Origin: Aurantiacibacter sp. MUD11
Lineage (GTDB): Bacteria; Pseudomonadota; Alphaproteobacteria; Sphingomonadales; Sphingomonadaceae
Length of the DNA stretch: 64,000 nt
Direction: 5' to 3'
NCBI RefSeq assembly: GCF_026967575.1
Contig: NZ_CP114054.1
Span: 1,178,001 to 1,242,000 of the forward strand
In this document: positions 1 through 8,539 of the stretch, piece by piece
How the letters are laid out: each line of letters begins with the position of its first letter
Numbering within the stretch: the first letter of the stretch is position 1
Program-made: the position numbers and the translations under genes
Notes under the pieces: model-generated
What the model saw: only the letters and a program-made list of their open reading frames with translations
What the model was told of the DNA's origin: nothing
Database searches by the model: none

Positions 1-74
1 TCTCGGCGGCCGCCCTGTGGGTGCTCGGCTCCTTCTACATGCCGGTTTCGGCCATGGCCGGAGCTGCGCAGTGA
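1..74 (+). CDS. C-terminal fragment of a membrane protein upstream of cpaB
   Basis: Reading frame 3 is open from the window edge to a TGA at 72-74 and encodes 23 residues rich in hydrophobic and small amino acids, ending MAGAAQ. It is too short to identify. Its position 75 bp upstream of cpaB would suit the prepilin peptidase CpaA, which often precedes cpaB in alphaproteobacterial tad operons, but the sequence shows no diagnostic motif. The identity is a guess from context only. Confidence 0.4.
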   Translation, partial: SAAALWVLGSFYMPVSAMAGAAQ

Positions 75-149
75 ACCTGATTTTAACCAATGCCGCCGTA
101 TCTGGCGGAAACCTTAACGCAAGGACCATCTGAGGGGGCTTGACGCACC

Positions 150-1250
150 ATGGACAAGAAGAAGCTTATTCTGCTGGTAGGAGCGCTGATCATCGCGGTC
201 GGCACTGCCCTTGCCGCGCGGAGCATGTTCGCCGGTGCTGCGGCACCTGAAGCTACGGCAGTCGAAGCCGAACCGCAGGGCCCGAAGGTCCTGGTGGCGA
301 AGCGCGGCCTGCCGGTCGGCACCATCATCACTGCAGATGCCGTGGCTTACCAGCTGTGGCCGCAGGAACTGGTGCAGGATGCCTACTTCATCGATGGCGA
401 GGCCGACATGGAATCGCTGCTGGGCACCGTTGTCCGCCACCAGATTACGGCTGGTGAACCGGTGACTCAGGGTTCGCTCGTAGCGCCTGGAGATCGCGGC
501 TTCCTGGCTGCGGCGCTTGGCCCGGGCATGCGTGCCGTCACCGTGCCGGTGTCCGCGCGTACCGGTGTGGCCGGCTTCGTGTTCCCGGGTGATCGCGTGG
601 ACATGGTGCTGACCCAGACCGTCACCGGCGACGAGGGTGAAGCCCTGCGTACCTCGGAAACGATCCTTACCAACCTGCGCGTGCTGGCGACCGACCAGTC
701 GACCGAAACCACCACCACCGAGGACGGCCGCACCGTGGTTCGTGCCTTCCGTACGGTGACGATGGAAGTGACGCCGCGCATCGCCGAAAAGATTGCCGTG
801 GCCCAGACCATCGGCACGCTCAGCCTGTCGCTGCGCTCCATCGCCGACAACCAGGCCGAACTCGAACGCGCCATTGCCGCGGGCGAAGTCAACCTGCCGA
901 ACGATGCTTCCGCCGAGGAAGAAGAGAGCATCCTGCGGGCCGCCATGTCGCGTCCGGGTGAAGGTGCCACCACCTTCCAGACCGGCGGTGACGTGTCGCG
1001 CTTCCAGCGTCGCAGCCTGCCCCCGCGCGGTGGCGACGGCGGCAACAACGATCGCCAGCCGGCCATGGCCTACACCCCGGGTGTATCCGCTGACGCCACG
1101 CCCTCGGGCCCGACCGTCCGCGTAACCCGTGGCCAGACCACCGTGGTGACCCCGGTGGGCACGGGCGCCGGTGCGCTGCTCGACCGCCAGAGCCAGTCCA
1201 TGAACCAGGGTGCACGTGTCGGTTCCGTCGGCATGTCCACGCTGCGGTGA
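150..1250 (+). CDS. cpaB: Flp pilus assembly protein CpaB (RcpC), SAF domain
   Basis: This 366-residue periplasmic component of the tight-adherence pilus is thought to work with the CpaC secretin, possibly by contacting peptidoglycan or stabilising the pore. One N-terminal membrane anchor (about residues 5-28) is followed by a SAF domain beginning near GPKVLVAKRGLPVG and an RcpC/CpaB core containing VSARTGVAGFVFPGDRVDMV. The last 100 residues are Gly, Pro and Thr rich and probably disordered. A GAGGGGG ribosome site at 132-138 precedes the ATG. The stop overlaps an alternative GTG start of cpaC, so the two are probably translationally coupled. It is the first complete gene of cpaB-C-D-E. Family assignment is firm. 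Confidence 0.93.
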   Translation: MDKKKLILLVGALIIAVGTALAARSMFAGAAAPEATAVEAEPQGPKVLVAKRGLPVGTIITADAVAYQLWPQELVQDAYFIDGEADMESLLGTVVRHQITAGEPVTQGSLVAPGDRGFLAAALGPGMRAVTVPVSARTGVAGFVFPGDRVDMVLTQTVTGDEGEALRTSETILTNLRVLATDQSTETTTTEDGRTVVRAFRTVTMEVTPRIAEKIAVAQTIGTLSLSLRSIADNQAELERAIAAGEVNLPNDASAEEEESILRAAMSRPGEGATTFQTGGDVSRFQRRSLPPRGGDGGNNDRQPAMAYTPGVSADATPSGPTVRVTRGQTTVVTPVGTGAGALLDRQSQSMNQGARVGSVGMSTLR

Positions 1251-1315
1251 TCGCCATGAGCAAACTGAACACCCAATCCACTTCGCCGATAAACGCGAAA
1301 ACGAAAGGCAAGACG

Positions 1316-2911
1316 ATGACGAGCCGCCTTTTCAAGACCGTGCTGAGCGCAGCCTGCGCCCTTGCACCGCTGGCCGCCGTGCCGGCCGGCACCGCCAGTG
1401 CCCAGACCGCCGTCAGCCCGGCACAGGATATCGTCCTGTCGATCGGTCGCGGCGAGCTGATCACCGTTCCCGGCACCATGGCCGACATCTTCGTGTCGAA
1501 CGACCAGGTCGCCGACGTGCAGGTGAAGAGCCAGCGCCAGCTGTATGTCTTCGGCCTGTCGGGCGGTGAGACCACGATCTACGCCAGCAACGCTGCCGGC
1601 GACATCATCTGGTCGGCCAATGTCCGCGTCGGTTCGAACATCGACTCCATCGACCAGATGCTGGGCCTGGCCATGCCGGAAGCCGACATCCGCGTCGCCA
1701 CCATGGGCTCCAACACCGTGCTGCTGACCGGCACCGTGGCTGCTCCCGAGGATGCCTCGGAAGCCGAACGCCTGGTGCAGGCCTTCGTCGGTGACGATGC
1801 CAATGTCATCTCGCGTCTGCGCATGGCGACGCCGCTGCAGGTCAACCTGCGCGTCCGCTTCGCCGAAGTCAGCCGCTCGCTGGTTCGCAACCTCGGCGCC
1901 AACCTGACCACGATCGACAGTACCGGTGGTTTCCAGTTCGGTCTCGCTCGCGGTCGCACGGTGACCGAACAGTTCAACGCCCTCGGCGGTCCGCTGGGCA
2001 TGGGCACCGCGATCGACGGCTGTGTTCCGCCGATCCTTCCGGACGGCACCTGCACCGGCACCATTCCGGGCACGGCCATCAACCCGGTCGAAGGCCAGAC
2101 CACCCTGGGCGGCATCGGTGAATTCCTCGGCCTCGACATTGCCGGCGCGCTGGACCTCGGGGAAACCCGCGGCCTGGTGACCACGCTGTCGCAGCCGAAC
2201 CTCACCGCCCTGTCGGGCGAAACGGCCGAATTCCTCGCCGGTGGCGAATTCCCGATCCCGCTGTCGCAGGGTCTGGGCACCACCACCGTCGAATACAAGA
2301 AGTTCGGTGTCAGCCTGGCCTACACGCCGACGGTGCTGGCCAACGGCCGCATCTCGATCCGCGTGCGTCCGGAAGTTTCCGAACTTTCGAGCCAGGGTTC
2401 GGTGACGCTGAACGGCTTCCAGATCCCCGCCCTCACCATCCGCCGCGCGGAAACCTCGGTGGAGCTGGGTTCGGGCGAAAGCATCATGATCGCCGGCCTG
2501 CTGTCGAACAACGCGCAGAACTCGATCGACCAGACTCCGGGCGTCGGCGACCTGCCGATCATCGGTAACCTGTTCCGCTCGACCAGCTTCCAGCGCGGCG
2601 AGACCGAGCTGGTCATCGTGATCACGCCGTACCTGGTGCGTCCGGTCGACGACCGCGACATCCACCTGCCGACGGACGGCTTCCAGGTGCCTGGCGCCAT
2701 GGAACAGTTCCTGCTGGGTCGTGAAACCGCTGGCGTCAACGGCGCCACCCGTCCGGGTCCGCGCGCTGCCAACGAAGCGCCGGCCAATCCGGAAGTCAGC
2801 CTGATCGACCAGAACGGCACCGCACTTGCCGGCGGCGAAAGCCCGGCAGGCGCAGCAACCCAGACCGCCGCGGCCCCCACGCCCGGCTTCAGCATCGCTA
2901 ACGGAGAGTGA
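1316..2911 (+). CDS. cpaC: Tad pilus outer-membrane secretin CpaC (RcpA)
   Basis: CpaC forms the outer-membrane channel through which the Flp pilus emerges. The chosen ATG gives 531 residues with a clean signal peptide ending near ASAQ; GTG at 1247 and ATG at 1256 are in frame but put 20 or more polar residues before it. A pilus/BON-type N-domain contacts the periplasm, and the C-terminal half is the secretin homology domain, with blocks such as TLSQPNLTALSGETAEFLAGGEFP and the VGDLPIIGNLFRSTSFQRGETELVI signature near its end, each read here as part of a longer stretch. The terminal 80 residues are Ala and Pro rich. It lies between cpaB and cpaD in one transcription unit. Confidence 0.93.
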   Translation: MTSRLFKTVLSAACALAPLAAVPAGTASAQTAVSPAQDIVLSIGRGELITVPGTMADIFVSNDQVADVQVKSQRQLYVFGLSGGETTIYASNAAGDIIWSANVRVGSNIDSIDQMLGLAMPEADIRVATMGSNTVLLTGTVAAPEDASEAERLVQAFVGDDANVISRLRMATPLQVNLRVRFAEVSRSLVRNLGANLTTIDSTGGFQFGLARGRTVTEQFNALGGPLGMGTAIDGCVPPILPDGTCTGTIPGTAINPVEGQTTLGGIGEFLGLDIAGALDLGETRGLVTTLSQPNLTALSGETAEFLAGGEFPIPLSQGLGTTTVEYKKFGVSLAYTPTVLANGRISIRVRPEVSELSSQGSVTLNGFQIPALTIRRAETSVELGSGESIMIAGLLSNNAQNSIDQTPGVGDLPIIGNLFRSTSFQRGETELVIVITPYLVRPVDDRDIHLPTDGFQVPGAMEQFLLGRETAGVNGATRPGPRAANEAPANPEVSLIDQNGTALAGGESPAGAATQTAAAPTPGFSIANGE

Positions 2912-2916
2912 TCGCC

Positions 2917-3570
2917 ATGACCAACAGCCTCAAACGCGCTGCCAGCTCTGTCCTGGCGATCTCGCTCGGCCTTGGCCTTGCCGCCTGCGGCACGGACTAC
3001 GCCACCAACAACTACTCGCTCAACAGCGTCCGCCAGCCGGTCGTCGAGCGTAGCAACTTCGTGCTCGACCTGCGTACCAGCCAGGCTGGCCTCGACGGTC
3101 TCGAGCAGAGCCGCCTCGCCGACTGGTTCGAGACGCTCGACCTTGGCTATGGCGACCGCGTTGCCATCGACACCGCAGTCGAGAATCCCGCCGTGCGCGA
3201 GGACGTGGCTGCCGTGGCCGGACGCTTCGGCATCCTGCTGGCCGAGGGCGCCCCGGTAACCCAGGGCTATATCGATCCGGGCAATGTCCGCGTCGTGGTG
3301 ACCCGCTCTACCGCCCATGTCCCGGGCTGCCCGGACTGGTCGGAAGGCTACGGCTTCGAGCGCGACAATTACACCTCCGACGGCTTCGGCTGCGCGGTGA
3401 ACGGCAACCTGGCCGCGATGATCGCCGATCCGGAGCATCTGCTCGAAGGTGCCGAGGGCACGGGTGACACGGTCATCATGACCAGCAACCGCGCAATCGA
3501 CTCCTATCGCAACCAGGAGCCGACCGGCTCCGGTGGTCTCCCGCAAGTCTCCTCTTCCGAAGGGAACTGA
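2917..3570 (+). CDS. cpaD: Tad pilus assembly lipoprotein CpaD
   Basis: This 217-residue protein has a lipoprotein signal with lipobox LAAC (Cys about residue 24), so it should be lipidated and sit at the outer membrane, where CpaD proteins support secretin assembly. The body carries CpaD-like features: a region ending in the motif RVVVTRSTAHVPGCPDWS and two further cysteines. GGAGAG at 2901-2906 is a good ribosome site for ATG 2917; a GTG at 2908 in frame is less likely. The gene starts 5 bp after cpaC and ends 3 bp before cpaE, consistent with one operon. The assignment rests on lipobox, context and CpaD-like sequence. Confidence 0.85.
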   Translation: MTNSLKRAASSVLAISLGLGLAACGTDYATNNYSLNSVRQPVVERSNFVLDLRTSQAGLDGLEQSRLADWFETLDLGYGDRVAIDTAVENPAVREDVAAVAGRFGILLAEGAPVTQGYIDPGNVRVVVTRSTAHVPGCPDWSEGYGFERDNYTSDGFGCAVNGNLAAMIADPEHLLEGAEGTGDTVIMTSNRAIDSYRNQEPTGSGGLPQVSSSEGN

Positions 3571-3573
3571 TCG

Positions 3574-4872
3574 ATGAACTCGCCTTTCAAAACCGGAGCC
3601 ACGGGCAATCGCGACCCGTTTGCCGCCTATATCTGCGACGAGAACGCGCTGGACGTGCTGCGTCCCGTGGTGATCGAAATGGGCTGGGCGCCCGAGAAGT
3701 GCAACAAGGGTGGCCTGCGTAACGCCATCCAGTCGCTCTCGATCTCCGCCAGCCCGGCGATCCTGATGGTCGACCTGTCGGAAAGCGGTGACCCGCTGAA
3801 CGACATCAACGCCCTGGCCGAGGTCTGCGAGCCCGGCACGGTGGTGATCGCCGTCGGCCAGGTGAACGACGTGCGCCTCTATCGCGACCTGCTCGCCAGC
3901 GGCATTCACGACTACCTGCTGAAGCCGCTGTCGGCCAGCCAGCTGCGCGACGCGCTGACGCAGGCGCAGGCCGTGTTTTCCGCTCCCCGCAATGCCGAGG
4001 GTGAAGGCGAACGCGAACATGTCTCCACCGCAGTGGTCGGCACGCGCGGCGGTGTGGGTGCTTCCACCCTCGCCACTTCGCTGGCCTGGCTGTTCGCTTC
4101 CGAACACCAGCGCTCGACCGCGCTGCTGGACCTCGACGTGCACTTCGGCACCGGCGCGCTGGCGCTGGACCTGGAGCCGGGCCGCGGCCTGACCGACGCG
4201 ATCGAGAACCCCAGCCGCATCGACGGCCTGTTCATCGAACGCGCCATGATCCGCGCCAACGACAACCTGGCCATCATGTCTGCCGAAGCGCCGATCAATT
4301 CGCCGCTGATGACCGACGGCACCGCCTTCCTGCAACTGGAAGAGGAGTTCCGCCAGGCCTTCGACACTACCGTCATCGACCTGCCACGCAACATGCTGAT
4401 CAACTTCCCGCACCTGCTGCAGGAAGTGAACGTCGTGACACTGGTGACCGAGCTGACGCTGGCTTCGGCGCGCGACACGATCCGCATCCTCAGCTGGCTG
4501 AAGCAGAACGCCCCGGCGGCGCATCCGCTGGTGGTCTGCAACAAGATGCAGAGCGGCGCAGCCGAAATCAGCAAGGCCGATTTCGAGGCCTCGATCGAAC
4601 GCAAGATCAACTTCCAGATCCCGTTCGACCAGAAGGCCGCGGCCAATGCCGCCAAGCTGGGCCAGACCTTCATCGAAGCCAACAAGAGCTCGAAGACGGT
4701 CACCCCGATCCGCGAAATCGCCAGCATGATCGTCGGCGTGACCGAGGACGACGGCGCCAGCATCGAGCAGGCCGGACAGAAGGGCTCCATGCTCGGCAAG
4801 TTCGACCTCAAGTCGCTGCTGGGCGGCGCGACCAAGAAGAGCGCCGCTGCCGAAACCGAACCGGCTGAATAA
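3574..4872 (+). CDS. cpaE: Tad pilus localisation ATPase CpaE (TadZ), MinD/ParA family
   Basis: CpaE/TadZ positions the Tad machine at the pole. The first 130 or so residues form a receiver-like domain. A MinD/ParA-type ATPase domain follows, starting at GTRGGVGASTLATSLAWLF. The deviant Walker A has Arg in place of the signature Lys and Ala in place of the P-loop Lys, which is common in CpaE and suggests weak or absent ATP hydrolysis. LLDLDVHFGTGALALDL is the Walker A' (switch) region. AGGGA at 3561-3565 is the ribosome site. The operon would normally continue with cpaF, but here the next gene is tadB after a GC hairpin. Confidence 0.93.
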   Translation: MNSPFKTGATGNRDPFAAYICDENALDVLRPVVIEMGWAPEKCNKGGLRNAIQSLSISASPAILMVDLSESGDPLNDINALAEVCEPGTVVIAVGQVNDVRLYRDLLASGIHDYLLKPLSASQLRDALTQAQAVFSAPRNAEGEGEREHVSTAVVGTRGGVGASTLATSLAWLFASEHQRSTALLDLDVHFGTGALALDLEPGRGLTDAIENPSRIDGLFIERAMIRANDNLAIMSAEAPINSPLMTDGTAFLQLEEEFRQAFDTTVIDLPRNMLINFPHLLQEVNVVTLVTELTLASARDTIRILSWLKQNAPAAHPLVVCNKMQSGAAEISKADFEASIERKINFQIPFDQKAAANAAKLGQTFIEANKSSKTVTPIREIASMIVGVTEDDGASIEQAGQKGSMLGKFDLKSLLGGATKKSAAAETEPAE

Positions 4873-4885
4873 TACCGTGACGAGC

Positions 4886-4906
4886 GGGCGGGGCCCGGCC
4901 CCGCCC
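4886..4906 (+). terminator. GC-rich hairpin between cpaE and tadB
   Basis: GGGCGGGG (4886-4893) pairs with CCCCGCCC (4899-4906) around a 5-base loop. No T-run follows, so it is not a classical terminator; it may be an attenuator or RNA-stability element that lowers tadBC expression relative to cpaBCDE. It sits where cpaF would be expected. Confidence 0.45.
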
Positions 4907-4951
4907 CTCGCTTGACCAAGTCAATTACGGACATGTGAAAGAAGGGTACCC

Positions 4952-5923
4952 ATGAGCATCATCCAGCTCCTGCTTATTGCCGGTGGCCTCATGGGCCTGA
5001 TGATCCTGGGCTACGTGCTGGCCACCGGCTCCTCGCCGGCCAAGGAAAGCCAGCGCCGCCTCCAGGCCGTGCGCTATCGCCACTCGCAAAGCACCGAGAA
5101 CCGGGTCGAAAGCCAGCTGAAGAAGGCGATCGCCGCGCGTAAGCCGAAACAGTTTACGCGGGCCGGTGCCAACTCGCGCATGGAAGCCCTCGCCCAGCGG
5201 CTGGACCGCACCGGCATGGGCTGGAGCCTGTCGCAGTACTTCTACGCCTCGATCGGCCTTGGCCTGGTGGTGACCGCGCTGATGTACCTGCAAACGGGTG
5301 CCGCGCTGTTGTCGCTCGGTCTCGGCGTGCTGGCCGGTGCCGGCCTGCCGCACCTGGTCGTGAACTTCTTCATCAAGCGTCGCACCAACAACTTCAACGC
5401 CAAGTTCCCGGACGGGATCGAGCTGCTCGTGCGCGGTCTGCGCTCGGGCCTGCCCGTCACCGAGACGCTGGGCGTGGTGGCGCAGGAAGTGCCCGGCCCG
5501 GTGGGCCAGGAATTCCGCGCGGTGACCGAACGCATCAAGATCGGCCGCACCATGGAGGAAGCCCTCCAGGAAACGGCGGACAAGCTGGGTACGGCGGAAT
5601 TCCAGTTCTTCGTCATCACGCTGGCTATCCAGCGCGAGACGGGTGGTAACCTGGCCGAGACGCTGTCCAACCTGTCGGACGTGCTGCGCAAGCGCGCCCA
5701 GATGAAGCTCAAGATCAAGGCGATGAGCTCGGAATCCAAGGCATCGGCCTACATCGTGGGTGCCCTGCCGTTCATCGTGTTCGGCCTGATCTACTGGATC
5801 AACCCGAACTATATCGGCGGCTTCTTCGAAGACGAGCGCCTGATCGTGACCGGCCTTGGCGGCCTGGTGTGGATGGGCATCGGCGCCGGCATCATGGCCA
5901 AGATGGTCAGCTTCGAAATCTGA
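4952..5923 (+). CDS. tadB: Tad pilus inner-membrane platform protein TadB
   Basis: TadB is one of two type II secretion F-type membrane proteins that form the platform for Flp pilus assembly. The 323-residue protein has an N-terminal membrane helix (about residues 4-25), two helices near 105-145, the T2SSF domain with the stretch PDGIELLVRGLRSGLPVTET, and C-terminal helices around 270-315. Ribosome site GAAGGG at 4941-4946. The start lies 79 bp after cpaE, a gap too small for cpaF. tadC follows 19 bp downstream with its own strong ribosome site, so tadB and tadC are surely co-transcribed. Confidence 0.92.
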   Translation: MSIIQLLLIAGGLMGLMILGYVLATGSSPAKESQRRLQAVRYRHSQSTENRVESQLKKAIAARKPKQFTRAGANSRMEALAQRLDRTGMGWSLSQYFYASIGLGLVVTALMYLQTGAALLSLGLGVLAGAGLPHLVVNFFIKRRTNNFNAKFPDGIELLVRGLRSGLPVTETLGVVAQEVPGPVGQEFRAVTERIKIGRTMEEALQETADKLGTAEFQFFVITLAIQRETGGNLAETLSNLSDVLRKRAQMKLKIKAMSSESKASAYIVGALPFIVFGLIYWINPNYIGGFFEDERLIVTGLGGLVWMGIGAGIMAKMVSFEI

Positions 5924-5942
5924 GCCTGGAGGAACGAGAGAA

Positions 5943-6962
5943 ATGCTGATGATCGCTCCCTCTTCCGGCCCCACGCTGCTCGGCGTCGACGTTGTCCTCG
6001 TCGGCTCGATCCTGGCCGGTATTGCCGCGCTCGCCATGGTCATGGCGGTCTATGCCGCGGTGACCGTGAAGGATCCGATGGCGAAGCGCGTGAAGGCGCT
6101 GAACGAACGCCGCGCGGAATTGAAATCCGGCATGCTGACGCAGGGTTCCAAGAAGCGCCAGAGCCTGACCCGCCGGTCGGAAACGACCGACAAGATGAAA
6201 GACACGCTGCAGGGCATGAAGGTCCTGCAGGAAAGCCAGGTCAAGATCATCCAGCAGAAGCTGGCGCAGGCGGGTTACCGCAACAAGGAACTGGCCATCA
6301 TCATCATCTTCGCACGCATGGTGCTGCCGGTGGTGCTGGGCATGGTCGGCGTGGTGATCTTCTACTGGACCGACATGTTCCCCGACTGGGGCAGCATGAA
6401 GCGTTTCTTCGGCTTCGCCGCACTGGTGGCGCTGGGCTACAAGGGTCCGGAAATCTACCTGTCGAACGTCGCGCAGAAGCGTACCGCCGCGATCCAGAAG
6501 GGCCTGCCCGACGCGCTCGACCTGCTGGTCATCTGCGCCGAGGCCGGCCTGACCGTCGACGCCGCGTTCAACCGCGTCGCCAAGGAACTGGGCCGCGCCT
6601 ATCCGGAACTGGGTGACGAATTCGCCCTGACCGCGATCGAACTGTCGTTCCTGACCGAACGCCGCCAGGCCTTCGAGAACCTCGCCTACCGTGTCGACCT
6701 CGACGCCGTACGCGGCGTGGTGACGACCATGGTGCAGACCGAACGCTACGGTACGCCGCTGGCTTCCGCCCTGCGCGTGCTCTCCGCCGAATTCCGTAAC
6801 GAACGCATGATGCGCGCCGAGGAAAAGGCAGCCCGTCTGCCGGCGATCATGACCGTGCCGCTGATCCTGTTCATCCTGCCGGTGCTGTTCATCGTTATTC
6901 TCGGTCCGGCAGCCTGCTCAATCTCCGACGCCTTCTCGGGCGACGGCCCTCCGGGCAGCTAA
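5943..6962 (+). CDS. tadC: Tad pilus inner-membrane platform protein TadC
   Basis: Second T2SSF-domain platform protein, 339 residues. Helices lie near residues 15-35, 125-145 and 155-175, with a final one near 310-330. The T2SSF core begins QKGLPDALDLLVICAEAGLT. The chosen ATG has GGAGGA at 5928-5933 (9-base spacing); the open frame extends back to a GTG at 5856 but that part overlaps tadB and lacks homology-like sequence. It is the last gene of the operon: a strong intrinsic terminator follows, and no tadD-like gene is present. Confidence 0.92.
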   Translation: MLMIAPSSGPTLLGVDVVLVGSILAGIAALAMVMAVYAAVTVKDPMAKRVKALNERRAELKSGMLTQGSKKRQSLTRRSETTDKMKDTLQGMKVLQESQVKIIQQKLAQAGYRNKELAIIIIFARMVLPVVLGMVGVVIFYWTDMFPDWGSMKRFFGFAALVALGYKGPEIYLSNVAQKRTAAIQKGLPDALDLLVICAEAGLTVDAAFNRVAKELGRAYPELGDEFALTAIELSFLTERRQAFENLAYRVDLDAVRGVVTTMVQTERYGTPLASALRVLSAEFRNERMMRAEEKAARLPAIMTVPLILFILPVLFIVILGPAACSISDAFSGDGPPGS

Positions 6963-6989
6963 GGCAGGACCGCCAAGGCAAGACACAAA

Positions 6990-7024
6990 CCCCGCCCGGA
7001 GCGATCCGGGCGGGGTTTTGTTTT
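6990..7024 (+). terminator. Intrinsic terminator of the tad operon
   Basis: A perfect 10-bp stem, CCCCGCCCGG (6990-6999) with CCGGGCGGGG (7006-7015), loop AGCGAT, is followed by TTTTGTTTT. It lies 27 bp after tadC and separates the operon from the convergent MarR-family gene. Confidence 0.93.
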
Positions 7025-7100
7025 CGTGACTACCGCGTGCGGAAGCGAAGCTGGCCGCAGGTCGATTGCCTGCCGGCCGGCGCCTGGGACTGGAGCAGCC

Positions 7101-7577
7101 CTACTTTATCCCGAAGCCGGTCTCGAAATCGCCGCCTTCGAGTTCCTCCGCCCGATGGCGAGCCCGTTCCAGCAGGGTGCGGAACAGGTCCAGTTCCTCT
7201 CTCGAGAAACCTTCGAACAACTGGCGTTCGATTTCCTTGGCCAGTGGCATGATCTCGCCGTGCATCGTGCGTCCCGCATCGGTCAGGTCGAGCAGGTGCG
7301 AGCGGCCATCCGCCTCGTTCGGCGTGCGGATCGCCAGTTCACGTTCTTCAAGGCCCTTGCAGGCGCGGTTGACCGCGACCTTGTCCATCAGCGTCCGGCG
7401 GGTGAGGTCACGCTGGGTCAGCGCACCATTGTCACCCAGGATGGCCATGACGCGCCATTCGGGAATGCTCAGGCCGAATCGCTGGCGATATTCCATCGCG
7501 ATGCGGCCACTGACCGCATTGGACGCCAGCGAGAGCTGGTAGGGCAGGAATCGCGAGAGCGGGCTTGTCGGTTGCAT
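7101..7577 (-). CDS. MarR-family transcriptional regulator
   Basis: A 158-residue winged-helix protein. The DNA-binding domain includes LSIPEWRVMAILGDNGALTQ, a recognition helix region around RDLTRRTLMDKVAVNRACKG, and a wing containing PNEADGRSHLLDLTDAGR, the usual MarR DGR signature. Flanking helices would form the dimer interface. ATG at 7577 is preferred over a TTG at 7583. It is the third minus-strand gene after an SDR and mtnP, 47 bp from mtnP, so it may be co-transcribed. The ligand and targets cannot be inferred; autoregulation is the usual pattern in the family. Confidence 0.88.
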   Translation of the reverse strand: MQPTSPLSRFLPYQLSLASNAVSGRIAMEYRQRFGLSIPEWRVMAILGDNGALTQRDLTRRTLMDKVAVNRACKGLEERELAIRTPNEADGRSHLLDLTDAGRTMHGEIMPLAKEIERQLFEGFSREELDLFRTLLERARHRAEELEGGDFETGFGIK

Positions 7578-7624
7578 CAGCAACTACCTTGTTGAACTTT
7601 GCGCGACTTTGCAAGTTTCACGCA

Positions 7625-8512
7625 CTAATCTTGAGGTCCCGGGAAGATTTCTATCAAACGACCGGCGATTGCGTCGAGTCTTGTTACGGCCGGAATGTCC
7701 CACTTTTCCCGAGGGGTAATGATCGAGGTATCGAGAATCGTGTCGATCGGGCTGGCCTTGCGTTCGCCGGGCAGCGCCGCTGCCAGTTCCGCCAGCATGG
7801 CGCGGGCGCGTTCGCCGTTTTCCTTCATCACCTTGAGGATGTCGGTGACGTCGACGTCCTCGGTCGGATCGCGCCAGCAGTCGTAATCGGTCACCATGGC
7901 CATCAGGGCATAAGGCAGCTCGGCCTCCCGCGCGAGCCGCGCCTCGGGCATGGCGGTCATGCCGATCACGTCCGCCCCCCACTGCCGATAGAGATGGCTT
8001 TCCGCGCGGGTGGAGAACTGCGGCCCCTCGATGGCGATGTAGGTCCCGCCCTTTTGGACCTTGGCCCCGGCCTTCTTGGCCGCCTTGGCGGCGTAGTCGG
8101 ACAGGCGGGGGCAGACCGGGTCGGCCAGCGGGACATGCGCGACGATGCCGTCGCCGAAGAAACTGCGCTCGCGCCCTGCGGTACGATCGATGAACTGGTC
8201 GACCGCGACGAATTCGCCCGGAGCCAGCTTTTCCTGCAGGCTACCGATCGCGGAAATCGCCAGCACGTCGGTGACGCCGCAGCGCTTAAGCACGTCGATA
8301 TTGGCACGGTAGTTCACCCGGCTGGGCGAATGCACGTGCCCTTCCCCGTGCCGGGCGATGAAGGTGAATTTCACCTCGCCGATCTTGCCGGTGGTGACCG
8401 GGCCGGAAGGCTCGCCGAACGCGCTCTTCACCGCGATCTGCTGCGCATCTTCCAGCGCGCCCGGTTCGTACAGGCCCGATCCGCCGATAACCCCGATGTG
8501 CCAGCCCGGCAT
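7625..8512 (-). CDS. mtnP: S-methyl-5'-thioadenosine phosphorylase
   Basis: This 295-residue enzyme of the PNP/MTAP family cleaves methylthioadenosine with phosphate to adenine and methylthioribose-1-phosphate, recycling a by-product of SAM-dependent reactions. The phosphate-binding GGSG is at residues 10-13, the second phosphate region contains FIARHGEGHVHSPSRVNYRAN, and the substrate site includes IEGPQFSTRAES and VTDYDCW, typical of MTAP rather than bacterial PNP. The length fits the family. It lies 27 bp downstream of an SDR gene in the same direction, which could make a two- or three-gene unit with the MarR gene. No other methionine-salvage gene is in the window. Confidence 0.93.
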   Translation of the reverse strand: MPGWHIGVIGGSGLYEPGALEDAQQIAVKSAFGEPSGPVTTGKIGEVKFTFIARHGEGHVHSPSRVNYRANIDVLKRCGVTDVLAISAIGSLQEKLAPGEFVAVDQFIDRTAGRERSFFGDGIVAHVPLADPVCPRLSDYAAKAAKKAGAKVQKGGTYIAIEGPQFSTRAESHLYRQWGADVIGMTAMPEARLAREAELPYALMAMVTDYDCWRDPTEDVDVTDILKVMKENGERARAMLAELAAALPGERKASPIDTILDTSIITPREKWDIPAVTRLDAIAGRLIEIFPGPQD

Positions 8513-8539
8513 GGCTTCCCTCCCCTTGCGAGCTGCCGC

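Noticed and set aside
2320..4524. 734-codon antisense frame over cpaC-cpaE
   Set aside because: Opposite three recognised pilus genes; composition is that of a shadow frame.
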